A stretch of DNA of 64,000 bases from Micromonospora carbonacea (GTDB taxonomy: Bacteria > Actinomycetota > Actinomycetes > Mycobacteriales > Micromonosporaceae): contig NZ_JACHMZ010000001.1 in assembly GCF_014205165.1 (NCBI RefSeq), positions 6,368,501 through 6,432,500 on the forward strand. Direction: 5' to 3'. Of this stretch, positions 24,988-33,825 are shown one piece after another. Position numbers and translations under genes: made by a program. Under the pieces are notes generated by a model. That model searched no databases and was not told where the DNA came from. It saw only the letters and a program-made list of their open reading frames with translations. Numbering within the stretch: the first letter of the stretch is position 1; each line of letters starts with the position of its first letter.

Positions 24988-27924
24988 ATGAAGGTAACCG
25001 TGAGTCGTGGTGCCTCCGGAGGGCTACGACGGGTCTCGCTGGCGGCGGTGGGTGCCCTCCTGCTGTGCGCCGGCCTCGTGACCGCCGGCACGGCGGCGCA
25101 GGCGGCGGACGACTGGTCCCCGGAGTCGTCCCACACGTCGACCGACCGGGGCGACGGCAGATATTCCGTGCCGCTGCTGCGCTCCGACGTGCCGGACATC
25201 AGCGTCGAGCGGGTCCCGGCCGCCGACAACGACGAGGGCCGGGACATCTACTACATGATCAGCACGACGATGCACCTGAGCCCCGGTGCGCCGATCATGA
25301 AGTCGTACGACCTCGTCAACTGGGAGACGGTCAACTACGTCTTCGACCGGGCCAGCATCGGCGACTCGTTCTCCCTGCGCAACGGCCAGAACTCCTACGG
25401 GCAGGGGCAGTGGGCGTCGTCCCTGCGCTACCACGACGGCATGTACTACGTCGCGTTCAACACCAACAACCTCAACGGCGCGTACATCTACCGCACCGAC
25501 GACATCGAGAACGGCGCGTGGCAGCGCACCGCCCTCGGCCGTGGCCTGCACGACCCGTCGCTCTTCTTCGACGTCGACGGCACGCCCTACATCTTCTACG
25601 GCTCGGGCGGCACCAGCGCCGTCCGCCTCAACGCCGGCCTGACCGCGATCGAGCAGGACTACCCGAACATCTTCACGGCGGCCGACTACGCCGGCCAGCC
25701 GTTCATCGGCGGCCTGTTCGAGGGCGCGCAGTTCTACCACATCGACGGCTGGTACTACGCCGTGATCATCACCTGGCCCTCCGGCCAGGGGCGTCAGGTC
25801 GTCATGTTCCGCTCGAAGGACCTGCTCGGGCGGTACACCTCGGCCGGCGGGGGCAACACCTACGAGGCGCGCGGCGTGCTCAACTCCAACGGCTTCGCCC
25901 AAGGCAGCCTCGTGCCGGTCGCGCGCACCGGCGGCGGGACCGACTGGCACGGGATGTTCTTCCGCGACACGTTCCCGATCGGCCGCATCCCCGCGCTCAT
26001 CCCGGCCACCTGGTCCGACGGGTGGCCGACGTTCGGCAACAACGGGGTCGTGCCGGTCGACGGCCTGTTCGACAAGCCGATCCGGCTCAGCCCGGCCGAG
26101 GAGACCCTCGAACGGCAGAAGAGCATCGTCGCCTCGGACGACTTCGCCAACGACGCGCCGCACAAGGCGTACCAGGACGAGGAGTGGACGATCCCGACGC
26201 CGCCCGACCTCGACGAGTCGCTCCTCGGCGTCGAGCTGCTCGGCAACGCCGGCTTCGAGTCCGGCAGCGTCTCGCCGTGGGCCGCGCAGTTCGGGGCCAC
26301 CCTCGCCCTCGACCCGGCCGACGCCGCCTCGGGCTCGGCGGCGCTGCGGGTCGGCAACCGCACGCTCAACGGCTCCGGCCCCCACCAGAATCTCGCCGGC
26401 AAGCTCCAGCACGGCGTGACCTACACGGTGTCGGCGAAGATCAAGTACGCCTCGGGCCCGGCCAGCGTCCGGTTCAACCTGGCCGCCGACTGGGGCTCCG
26501 GCGTGCAGGTGATGGCCTTCGGCACCGTCCCGGCCGGGCAGTGGACGACGGTCACCGGCCGGTACACGTTCCCGGCGACGGCGAACCTCGCCAACGTCAA
26601 GTTCGCGGTGGAGACGCCGTGGGGCAACCCGCAGCCGGCGTCGTCCAGCGTGGAATACCTGATCGACGACCTCTCGGTCGTCGGGCAGCCGGTGACCACC
26701 GAACACCCGACCGAGGCGGAGATCGCCCCGAACGGCTCGCGGCTGGACCTGGCCTGGGAGTGGAACCACGCCCCGGACAACCGGTACTGGTCGCTCACCG
26801 ACCGGGAGGGCTGGCTGCGGCTGACCACCGGCAAGGTCGTCACCGGCGAGTACGTCTACACGAAGCTGTCGAACCGGGCCGAGCTCGCCTGGTTCGAGGA
26901 GGCCCGCAACACCCTGTCGCAGCGCACCTTCGGCCCGCGCCAGTCGGCCGAGACCCGGATGGACATCTCCGGCATGCGCGACGGCGACGTCGCCGGCCTG
27001 GCCGCCTACAACCGGGGCTTCTCGTACGTGGCGGTCAAGCGCGTCGACGGCCGGAACACCCTCGGCGTGGTCAACCGGGGGCAGCCGTTCGCGGTCGACC
27101 TCGACCAGGCCGCGCTGGAGAGCTTCCTGCCGGGCACGACGGTGCCGCTGGGCGACGCGACCGTGGTGCACGTGAAGGCCGACCTGGACTTCGCCGCGCC
27201 GGTCGGGCAGCTCTGGACCACCTTCTACTACAGCCTCGACGGGCTCACCTGGACGCAGCTCGGCAGCCGGGTCGGCCCGCAGACGCTCGACGGCAGCCTC
27301 GCGCACTTCATGGGCCACCGGGTCGGGCTGTTCAACTACGCGACGCAGACCACGGGCGGGCGGGTCGACTTCGACCACTACCTGCTCAGCGACACGCTGA
27401 CCGCGCAGGGCCTGCCGCTGGACACCGACGCGCTCGACGCGGCCGTCGCGCACGCCGAGACGCTCGACAGCCGCCACTACCCGGCGGACGCCTGGGCGGC
27501 GATGCGGGCCGCCCTCGCCACCGCCAAGGCCGCCCGGGCCGGCCGGTTCGGCACCCAGAACCAGATCGACGCGCCGGAGCGGTCGCTCAGCTTCCAGCTG
27601 GCGCGGCTCGGCGTGCTCCGGGCCGCGCCCGAGCTGCCGGTGACGGCGAGCGCGCAGACCCGCTGCGTCGGCGGCCGCGCCTACGTCGCCGTACAGGCCA
27701 CCAACGGCCACACCGCACCCGTCGACATCACCCTCGAAACCCCCTACGGCACCCGCACCGTCACCAACGTCGCACCCGGCACCAACGCCTACCAGTCCTT
27801 CACCACCCGCGCCACCTCCATCCCCGCCGGCACCGCCACCATCCGCGCCACCGGCACCGTCGACGGCACCACCGTCACCACCGTCGTCACCACCACCCAC
27901 CCCGCCCAGAGCTGCGGCGCATAG
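24988..27924 (+). CDS. secreted multidomain GH43 enzyme
   Basis: The 978-residue enzyme has a signal peptide (to about residue 40, ending AAQAAD), a GH43 propeller (about 55-370; acid residues plausible in DVPDISVER, LHDPSLFF and FEGAQFYH), a CBM4/9/22-like sandwich (about 410-570, GNAGFESGSVSPW), a concanavalin-like C-terminal GH43 domain (about 580-800), a small helical FIVAR-like module and a 97-residue terminal domain shared with the next gene. It should act outside the cell on arabinoxylan or related chains. The ATG 24988 has GGCAGGAG six bases upstream. Terminal domain codons differ from the rest of the gene. Exact specificity is unknown. Confidence 0.8.
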   Translation: MKVTVSRGASGGLRRVSLAAVGALLLCAGLVTAGTAAQAADDWSPESSHTSTDRGDGRYSVPLLRSDVPDISVERVPAADNDEGRDIYYMISTTMHLSPGAPIMKSYDLVNWETVNYVFDRASIGDSFSLRNGQNSYGQGQWASSLRYHDGMYYVAFNTNNLNGAYIYRTDDIENGAWQRTALGRGLHDPSLFFDVDGTPYIFYGSGGTSAVRLNAGLTAIEQDYPNIFTAADYAGQPFIGGLFEGAQFYHIDGWYYAVIITWPSGQGRQVVMFRSKDLLGRYTSAGGGNTYEARGVLNSNGFAQGSLVPVARTGGGTDWHGMFFRDTFPIGRIPALIPATWSDGWPTFGNNGVVPVDGLFDKPIRLSPAEETLERQKSIVASDDFANDAPHKAYQDEEWTIPTPPDLDESLLGVELLGNAGFESGSVSPWAAQFGATLALDPADAASGSAALRVGNRTLNGSGPHQNLAGKLQHGVTYTVSAKIKYASGPASVRFNLAADWGSGVQVMAFGTVPAGQWTTVTGRYTFPATANLANVKFAVETPWGNPQPASSSVEYLIDDLSVVGQPVTTEHPTEAEIAPNGSRLDLAWEWNHAPDNRYWSLTDREGWLRLTTGKVVTGEYVYTKLSNRAELAWFEEARNTLSQRTFGPRQSAETRMDISGMRDGDVAGLAAYNRGFSYVAVKRVDGRNTLGVVNRGQPFAVDLDQAALESFLPGTTVPLGDATVVHVKADLDFAAPVGQLWTTFYYSLDGLTWTQLGSRVGPQTLDGSLAHFMGHRVGLFNYATQTTGGRVDFDHYLLSDTLTAQGLPLDTDALDAAVAHAETLDSRHYPADAWAAMRAALATAKAARAGRFGTQNQIDAPERSLSFQLARLGVLRAAPELPVTASAQTRCVGGRAYVAVQATNGHTAPVDITLETPYGTRTVTNVAPGTNAYQSFTTRATSIPAGTATIRATGTVDGTTVTTVVTTTHPAQSCGA
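27628..27921 (+). repeat. duplicated 3' domain, copy 1
   Basis: These 294 bases recur at 30123-30416 with only a handful of changes, although the genes are otherwise unrelated in detail. The segment encodes the 97-residue terminal domain and has a marked preference for C-ending codons and GAA/GCA codons not used by the flanks. Confidence 0.9.
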
Positions 27925-27992
27925 CCGACCGGTCCGAAGACGCGACCGGCGTACCACCACCACGTGCACGTCCGAACGAAGGAGCACACCGA

Positions 27993-30419
27993 GTGAGACA
28001 ACGCTTGCGAGGGGCCGCCCGGCGACGGGTGACCGCGATCGCGGCGGTCGGCGTCATGCTGGCCGCGGGACTGGCCGCCGCGTCGGCACCGGCCCAGGCC
28101 GCCGAGGAGAACCTCATCGTCAACGGCGGGTTCGAGGCCGGCGTCGCCGACTGGTTCGTGAACAACGGCAACTCGACCGACGGCGCGACGCTGTCGGCGA
28201 CGTCGGACGCCTACGCCGGGTCGGGCGCGGCGCTCGTCACCGGCCGGGCGACGACCGGCTCCGGGCCGATGCAGGACCTCAGCGGCAAGGTGCAGGCGGG
28301 GCAGACCTACGCCCTGACGGCCCGGATCAAGTACGAGAACGCCGCCGGGCCCGCGACGAAGCAGTTCTTCGCCACCATGCACTACGGCGGGTCCACCTAC
28401 ACCAACCTGGTGAGCGTGACCGCGACGAAGGGGCAGTGGGCGCAGTTCAACGGGACGTTCACCATCCCCGCGTCGCAGAACGTGTCGACGGCCCGGATCT
28501 TCTTCGAGACGCCGTGGACGAGCACCCCGTCCACCGACCCGGCCCTGCACCTCATGGACTTCAAGCTCGACGACGTGTCGGTGATCGGCGCTCCGCCGCC
28601 CCCGCCGCCGTCGAGGACCATCGAGGTCGTCGGCAAGCTGCCCGGCGAGCACAACCCGTTGATCGGGCACAAGTTCGGCGCCGACGGCTTCGGCTTCGTG
28701 CACGACGGCCGGGTCTACCTGTACCTGACCAACGACACCCAGGGCTACGCGCCCGACCCGGTCACGGGCATCTCGCCGAGCATCAACTACGGCAACATCA
28801 ACCAGATCACGCTGATCTCCTCCGAGGACCTCGTGAACTGGACGGACCACGGCGAGATCCAGGTCGCCGGCCCGAACGGCGTCGCGCCGTTCACCGGCAA
28901 CTCGTGGGCGCCCGGCATGGCCAAGAAGATGGTGAACGGGAAGGAGAAGTTCTTCCTCTACTACGCCAACGGCGGCGGCTCCAGCAACGTGATCACGGGT
29001 GAGTCGCCGCTCGGCCCGTGGACCAGCGAGCGGACGAGCACGCTGATCAACGGCAGCACCCCCGGCGCCGAGGACGTCGCGTGGAAGTTCGACCCGGCCC
29101 CGCTGGTGGACGACGACGGCCAGGCCTACCTCTACTTCGGTGGCGGCCCCGCGTCGACGAGCATGCCGGCCGCCGAGCGCTTCAACAACCCGAAGAACAT
29201 CCGGGCGATCAGGCTCGGCGACGACATGGTCTCGACCCAGGGCTCGGCCGTGGTGGTCGACACCCCGGTCTCGTTCGAGGCGGCCCAGGTCTTCAAGCGC
29301 CAGGGCAAGTACTACCTGTCGTACTCGTCGCACTTCGGCGGGGCGGACTTCGGCGGCAACCAGACCCCGCTGCCCGGCTACCCCGGCGGCGGCCAGATCG
29401 GCTACCTGATCTCGGACGACCCGATGTCCTGGCCGAAGGAGACCTACGCGGGCGTGCTGTTCCCGAACCAGTCGCAGTTCTTCGGCGCCGGCACCGGTGG
29501 CAACAACCACCAGTCGGTGTTCGAGTTCGGGGGCAAGTACTACTTCACCTACCACGCCCCGACGCTCAACAAGCGCATCAACGGCAACACCACGCAGGGC
29601 TACCGCAGCCCGCACATCCAGGAGCTGACGTTCAACCCGGACGGCACGATCCAGCAGGTCGTGGGCACCTACGCGGGCGTGGACCAGGTCCGGGACTTCA
29701 ACCCGTACCGGGTGTTCGAGGCGGAGACCTTCGGCTGGAGCAAGGGCATCGCGACCGCGAAGGTCGACGGCGGCTCCGCCCAGTTCGGCACCTCCGCGCC
29801 GAACCTGGCGGTGCGCGACATCGACAACGGCGACTGGACGGCGCTGTCGTCCGTCGACTTCGGCACGGCCGGCGCGGCGAGCGTGACGGCCAAGGTGCGG
29901 GCGCTGGCCGCCGGCGGCCGGATCCAGGTGCGCCTGGACGACGTGGCGGGCCCCGTGGTCGGCACGGTCGAGGTCGACACGCCCGTCGGCGAGTGGGCCG
30001 AGGTGACCGCCGCGCTCCAGGGCGTCAGCGGCGTGCACGACGTCTACTTCACCTACGCCGGCCCCACCGGCACGGACCTCTTCGAGCTCGACTCCTGGAA
30101 GTTCGCGGCCGCGACCGCCCAGCCCGAGCTGCCGGTGACGGCGAGCGCGCAGACCCGCTGCGTCGGCGGCCGCGCCTACGTCGCCGTACAGGCCACCAAC
30201 GGCCACACCGCACCCGTCGACATCACCCTCGAAACCCCCTACGGCACCCGCACCGTCACCAACGTCGCACCCGGCGCCAACGCCTACCAGTCCTTCACCA
30301 CCCGCGCCACCTCCATCCCCGCCGGCACCGCCACCATCCGCGCCACCGGCACCGTCGACGGCACCACCGTCACCACCGAAGTCACCACCACCCACCCCGC
30401 CCAGAGCTGCGGCGGATGA
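27993..30419 (+). CDS. secreted GH43 enzyme with two CBM-like domains
   Basis: The 808-residue enzyme has a signal peptide (to about 35, ending APAQA), a CBM4/9/22-like sandwich (about 38-195, NLIVNGGFEAGVADW), a short Pro linker, a GH43 propeller (about 205-560, with HNPLIGHKFGADGFGF at the first blade, WKFDPAPLVDDD and VSFEAAQVFK carrying the likely catalytic acids), a CBM6-like domain (about 570-705, FEAETFGWSKG) and the terminal domain shared with the gene before it. The layout recalls arabinoxylan arabinofuranohydrolases. The GTG start has AAGGAG eight bases upstream. It follows the other GH43 gene by 68 bases and is probably cotranscribed. Confidence 0.8.
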   Translation: MRQRLRGAARRRVTAIAAVGVMLAAGLAAASAPAQAAEENLIVNGGFEAGVADWFVNNGNSTDGATLSATSDAYAGSGAALVTGRATTGSGPMQDLSGKVQAGQTYALTARIKYENAAGPATKQFFATMHYGGSTYTNLVSVTATKGQWAQFNGTFTIPASQNVSTARIFFETPWTSTPSTDPALHLMDFKLDDVSVIGAPPPPPPSRTIEVVGKLPGEHNPLIGHKFGADGFGFVHDGRVYLYLTNDTQGYAPDPVTGISPSINYGNINQITLISSEDLVNWTDHGEIQVAGPNGVAPFTGNSWAPGMAKKMVNGKEKFFLYYANGGGSSNVITGESPLGPWTSERTSTLINGSTPGAEDVAWKFDPAPLVDDDGQAYLYFGGGPASTSMPAAERFNNPKNIRAIRLGDDMVSTQGSAVVVDTPVSFEAAQVFKRQGKYYLSYSSHFGGADFGGNQTPLPGYPGGGQIGYLISDDPMSWPKETYAGVLFPNQSQFFGAGTGGNNHQSVFEFGGKYYFTYHAPTLNKRINGNTTQGYRSPHIQELTFNPDGTIQQVVGTYAGVDQVRDFNPYRVFEAETFGWSKGIATAKVDGGSAQFGTSAPNLAVRDIDNGDWTALSSVDFGTAGAASVTAKVRALAAGGRIQVRLDDVAGPVVGTVEVDTPVGEWAEVTAALQGVSGVHDVYFTYAGPTGTDLFELDSWKFAAATAQPELPVTASAQTRCVGGRAYVAVQATNGHTAPVDITLETPYGTRTVTNVAPGANAYQSFTTRATSIPAGTATIRATGTVDGTTVTTEVTTTHPAQSCGG
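30123..30416 (+). repeat. duplicated 3' domain, copy 2
   Basis: Second copy of the 294-base segment at 27628-27921; the observed differences are one A/G change, a GTC/GAA codon change and the last codon. Confidence 0.9.
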
Positions 30420-30458
30420 CCACCAACCCCACCCACCACGGACGTCAACGGAGATCGA

Positions 30459-31085
30459 ATGAACACATGGAAGCGTAAGCGGCTGTACGCGGCGGGTGCC
30501 GCGGCCGCCATCCTGGCCGGAGCGGCGGCGCTGCCGGCACCGGCCCTGGCGGAGGACGGCGCCGACGTGCGGGTGACGGTCGACATCGAGGAGATCCGGG
30601 AGCCGGGCGTGCTCGCTCTGTCGGTCGCGGGCGACTCGGTGGCGCTGTCCGAGGACGGCTCGACCCTGCTGGTGCGCCAGTTCGTCGGCACCCTGCCGAC
30701 GGTGACGGTCACCGACACCCGCACCGCCGACGAGGTCCCGGCCGGCGCGGCCTGGGCCGTGGTCGGCAGCGCGAGCGACTTCGTCGGCAGCTCCGGGCAG
30801 GCCCCGATCAGCGCCGGTCACCTCGGCTGGAAGCCGCGGCTGATCGACGGCGGCGCCACCGGCTCGGTGACCGAGGGCGAGGAGGTCGTGACCGTCCTGG
30901 ACGAGCCGACCCAGCCCGGCAACAATGTCGGCCTGGCCGACCAGGAGCTGCTGATGTCGACGTACGACTCGGGGGCGGTCGCCGGTGACTCGTACTCGGT
31001 CAACGCCGACCTGTACCTGCGCACCCCGGCGGACGTCGCCGCGGGCGCGTACACCTCGACGTTGACCCTGTCCCTGTTCGAATGA
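30459..31085 (+). CDS. WxL-like surface protein
   Basis: The 208-residue protein has a signal peptide (to about residue 31, ending PALAED) and a single beta-rich domain resembling the WxL wall-binding domain of Firmicutes: a VTVTDTR strand, an AAWAVVGSASDF segment in the position of the first W-x-L, and a closing YTSTLTLSLF strand in place of the second. It is immediately followed by a DUF916-type protein, the usual WxL partner, and preceded by secreted GH43 enzymes. It may help fix hydrolases to the wall. The match is structural by eye, so moderate confidence. Confidence 0.55.
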   Translation: MNTWKRKRLYAAGAAAAILAGAAALPAPALAEDGADVRVTVDIEEIREPGVLALSVAGDSVALSEDGSTLLVRQFVGTLPTVTVTDTRTADEVPAGAAWAVVGSASDFVGSSGQAPISAGHLGWKPRLIDGGATGSVTEGEEVVTVLDEPTQPGNNVGLADQELLMSTYDSGAVAGDSYSVNADLYLRTPADVAAGAYTSTLTLSLFE

Positions 31086-31091
31086 TCACGT

Positions 31092-31125
31092 GCGGGGGTG
31101 GGGCCGGCAGCGGCCCCGCCCCCGC
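31092..31125 (+). terminator. intraoperonic hairpin
   Basis: A GC-rich stem (arms about 31092-31106 and 31111-31125 with one G-T pair) sits between the WxL-like and DUF916-type genes, just before the GGAGG site of the latter. It may attenuate transcription or stabilise the upstream message. Confidence 0.55.
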
Positions 31126-31145
31126 ACCCCGCCGGAGGACGCCCG

Positions 31146-32189
31146 ATGATCCGTTCCGTGCCGCAGGCGCTGCCGAGGCTGCTCGCCGTGCTGGCGGCGG
31201 TGCTCGTCGCCGTGCCGGTCGCGCCCGCCGACGCCGGCGCGGAACCCGCCGCGCCGAAGCTGACCTGGGCGGTACAGCCGGCCGACCCGGACGGTCCGGA
31301 CGGCCGGCGGTGGATCGAGCGCACCCTCGACCCCGGCCAGGTGGTGACGGAACACCTGGCCGTGCGCAACTTCAGCGCCGCCGCCGCGGTCTTCCGCCTC
31401 CAGGCCGCCGACGGCTATCTCACCGACAAGGGCCGCTTCAACATGCTGCCCTCGACCGAGACGTCGAAGGACGGCGGCACCTGGATCTCGGTGCGCGACA
31501 CGGTCACCGTCGGCGCGAACGAGACGAAGGTGGTGCCCTTCACGATCACCGTGCCCGCCGACGCCGCGCCGGGCGACCATCCGGCGGGCATCGCGGCGTC
31601 GGTCACCAGCACCGGCGGCACGGTCGCCGTCGAGAGCCGGGTCGGCTTCCGGGTCATGCTGCGCGCCAGCGGCACGGCCACGGCGGCCCTGGCCGTCGAC
31701 GACCTCACCGCCACGTACTCCCGGTCCTGGAACCCGTTCGCGCCGGGCACGCTGCGCCTGCGGTACGCGGTGACCAACGGCGGCAACGTCTGGGCCGCCG
31801 GCACGGGCCGGGTGACCGTCTCGGAGGCGTTCGGCCTCGCCGGGCGGGACACCACCGTCGAGGTGGCGGAGCTGCTGCCCGGCGGCAGCCGCGTGGCCGA
31901 GGCCAGCGTCGGCGGCGTCTGGGGGCTGGGCCCGCTGCGCACGACCGTGACGGTGACCCCGGCGGCACTCGGCGACGGGACCGTCGCCGACGTCCGGCAG
32001 GCCACGGCCACCGTGACGGTCTGGGCGGTGCCGTGGCCGCAGCTCGCCCTGCTGGCCGTTCTCGTCGCGGTCGCCCTGGCGCTGCGGGCCGTCCGTCGGC
32101 GGCGGCAGCGGCGGCTCGACCTGCTGCTCGACCGGGCCCGGCAGGAGGGCCGGGCGTCCGCGACCACGGTGGGGGCCTCGACGGACTGA
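31146..32189 (+). CDS. DUF916-type (WxL-interacting) membrane protein
   Basis: The 347-residue protein has a signal peptide (to about residue 36), a peptidoglycan-binding WxLIP/DUF916-like domain (about 38-165; pattern ERTLDPGQVVTEHLAVRNFS then VPADAAPGDHPAGIAASV), a second beta domain (about 170-295), a membrane helix (about 297-315, PWPQLALLAVLVAVALAL) and a basic cytoplasmic tail. In Firmicutes such proteins present WxL partners at the cell surface. The ATG has GGAGG seven bases upstream. It lies 60 bases after the WxL-like gene. Confidence 0.65.
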   Translation: MIRSVPQALPRLLAVLAAVLVAVPVAPADAGAEPAAPKLTWAVQPADPDGPDGRRWIERTLDPGQVVTEHLAVRNFSAAAAVFRLQAADGYLTDKGRFNMLPSTETSKDGGTWISVRDTVTVGANETKVVPFTITVPADAAPGDHPAGIAASVTSTGGTVAVESRVGFRVMLRASGTATAALAVDDLTATYSRSWNPFAPGTLRLRYAVTNGGNVWAAGTGRVTVSEAFGLAGRDTTVEVAELLPGGSRVAEASVGGVWGLGPLRTTVTVTPAALGDGTVADVRQATATVTVWAVPWPQLALLAVLVAVALALRAVRRRRQRRLDLLLDRARQEGRASATTVGASTD

Positions 32190-32377
32190 GTCCGGCGACG
32201 TCCGGCCGCCGTGGATGCGGGCGGCGCCGGGTATGGTGCGGAGTGACGGTGTCGGCAGGAGGTCCCTCCGCCGTCAGGCATCGTGATCGGGCGCCGGTGT
32301 GAGCGCCGACTGGGGGCCATGCGGCACCACCACCCGCAGCCGCCCAGGTTCTTCCTCTCCAGAAACGGGATCTCCGC

Positions 32378-32572
32378 ATGACTTTCCACGACGACGACCG
32401 CTCGGCCCTGTTCCTCGTCACGCCGACCGCCGACGACCTCGACGACCGGGGCGTGACCTTCGACGGCAGCGAGGAGGCGATGCGGCGGCTGCGGCACCCG
32501 TTCGCGGTGAGCCCGGTCGACCAGGCTGCCGCCCCGACGGCGGCGGGCGACCACCCGGAGCGGAACGCCTGA
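32378..32572 (+). CDS. small acidic hypothetical protein, 64 aa
   Basis: A 64-residue frame with clear actinobacterial codon bias. The sequence is acidic (FHDDDRS, TADDLDDRGV), has no signal peptide, membrane segment or Cys, and matches no family I know. The ribosome site is weak (ACGGGA). It stands alone between the DUF916-type gene and the galactanase promoter. Confidence 0.5.
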   Translation: MTFHDDDRSALFLVTPTADDLDDRGVTFDGSEEAMRRLRHPFAVSPVDQAAAPTAAGDHPERNA

Positions 32573-32614
32573 CGGGCCCGCCACCTGTGGTATATATTGA
32601 CATCAATTGATGTC
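32569..32614 (+). promoter_or_regulatory. galactanase promoter and operator
   Basis: A -35 CTGACG (32569-32574) and -10 TATATT (32593-32598) separated by 18 bases lead straight into a perfect 16-base palindrome, GACATCAATTGATGTC (32599-32614), which would cover the transcription start. The arrangement is typical of repression by a sugar-responsive regulator. The regulator is not in the window. Confidence 0.55.
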
Positions 32615-32661
32615 CGGCGGTGCCGCGCCCCGGCCCCGCGCCCGCCACCGAGGAGGTCGGG

Positions 32662-33789
32662 ATGACCCGGCACCGCTCCCGCCCGCACGCCTGGATCGCC
32701 GCGTTCCTCGCGCTGGTCGCCCTGCCGGCCGCCCTGCTCGTGCCGCCCGCGCCGGCGTCGGCCGCGAACACGCTCACCATGCTGGGCGCGGACGTCTCCA
32801 GCGTGCAGCGCAGCCTGGACCTCGGCGCGCGCTACTACGACGCCGCCGGCACGGCGCGGGACCCGCTGGACATCCTCAAGGGCCTCGGCGTCAACTACGT
32901 CCGGCTCCGGGTCTGGAACAACCCCGCCAGCGGCTGGAACAACAAGGCCCGGGTGCTGGCGTACGCGCGGACGGTGAAGGCCAAGGGCCTCAAGCTGATG
33001 ATCGACTTCCACTACTCGGACACCTGGGCCGACCCGGGCAAGCAGTACAAGCCCGCCGCCTGGGCCAGCCACGGCATCGGCCAGTTGCAGACCGACGTCT
33101 ACAACTACACCTACGACGTCTGCGCGAGCCTCAAGGCGCAGGGCACCACGCCGGACAGCGTGCAGATCGGCAACGAGATCAACGTGGGCATGCTGTGGAA
33201 CGACGGCAAGGTCGTCAACAACGACTTCACCAACCTCAGCCTGCTGCTCAAGGCCGGCTACCAGGCCACGAAGCAGTGCAACGGCGGCACCCAGGTGATC
33301 GTCCACACCGCCAACGCGGACAGCATGGCCAACGCGCGCTGGTTCTACGACGGCATCCGGGCCAAGGGCGTCCAGTGGGACCTGACCGCCCTGTCCTACT
33401 ACTGCATGTGGCACGGCAGCCTGGCCAACCTCTACAACGTCATCACCGACGCGCGGACCCGCTACGGCAGGCCCGTCGTCCTCACCGAGACGGCGTACCC
33501 GTTCACCGCAGCGAACGCCGACGGCGAGCCGAACGCGATCAACGGCGGCGAGCCCTGCGCCGGCCACCCCGCGAGCTGGAGCGGGCAGGCCACCGAGTTC
33601 TCCTGGGTGCAGAACACCGCCCGCGACGCCGGGGCCGTCGGCGTCTTCTACTGGGAGCCGACCTGGTACGCCGTCCCCGGCAACGGGTGGGACCCGGCGA
33701 ACATCAACGGCACCGGCAACCAGTGGGACAACATGGCCATCTTCAACTGGACCGGCCAGGTGAACCCCGGCATCCGCTGGACCCCGTGA
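32662..33789 (+). CDS. ganA: arabinogalactan endo-beta-1,4-galactanase, GH53
   Basis: The 375-residue secreted enzyme hydrolyses beta-1,4-galactan side chains of pectin. It has a signal peptide (to about residue 35) and a complete GH53 barrel: LGADVSSVQ start, VNYVRLRVWNNP, DFHYSDTWADPGKQ, acid/base Glu in QIGNEINVGMLW (about residue 173) and nucleophile Glu in VLTETAYP (about 278), closing with GVFYWEPTWYA. No binding module is attached. The ATG has GAGGAGG upstream. A palindromic operator covers the promoter. Confidence 0.9.
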   Translation: MTRHRSRPHAWIAAFLALVALPAALLVPPAPASAANTLTMLGADVSSVQRSLDLGARYYDAAGTARDPLDILKGLGVNYVRLRVWNNPASGWNNKARVLAYARTVKAKGLKLMIDFHYSDTWADPGKQYKPAAWASHGIGQLQTDVYNYTYDVCASLKAQGTTPDSVQIGNEINVGMLWNDGKVVNNDFTNLSLLLKAGYQATKQCNGGTQVIVHTANADSMANARWFYDGIRAKGVQWDLTALSYYCMWHGSLANLYNVITDARTRYGRPVVLTETAYPFTAANADGEPNAINGGEPCAGHPASWSGQATEFSWVQNTARDAGAVGVFYWEPTWYAVPGNGWDPANINGTGNQWDNMAIFNWTGQVNPGIRWTP

Positions 33790-33790
33790 C

Positions 33791-33816
33791 CCGCCCCGCC
33801 GCAGTGGGCGGGGCGG
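33791..33816. terminator. bidirectional hairpin terminator
   Basis: A perfect 10-pair GC stem (33791-33800 with 33807-33816, six-base loop) between the galactanase gene and the convergent membrane-protein gene. Confidence 0.8.
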
Positions 33817-33825
33817 CGCACGGGC

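Noticed and set aside
27628..27921. LPVTASA near the GH43 C-termini as a sortase signal
   Set aside because: It lacks Gly after LPxT, a hydrophobic helix and a basic tail; the domain follows instead.
25024..27987. Antisense open frame of 987 codons opposite GH43
   Set aside because: Composition typical of the antisense shadow of high-GC genes; no start signal and no domain.
25065..30419. Very long plus-strand open frame of 1784 codons across two GH43 genes
   Set aside because: Its first part is out of frame with the GH43 gene and is Arg/Pro-rich shadow sequence; only 27993-30419 encodes a recognisable protein with its own ribosome site and signal peptide.
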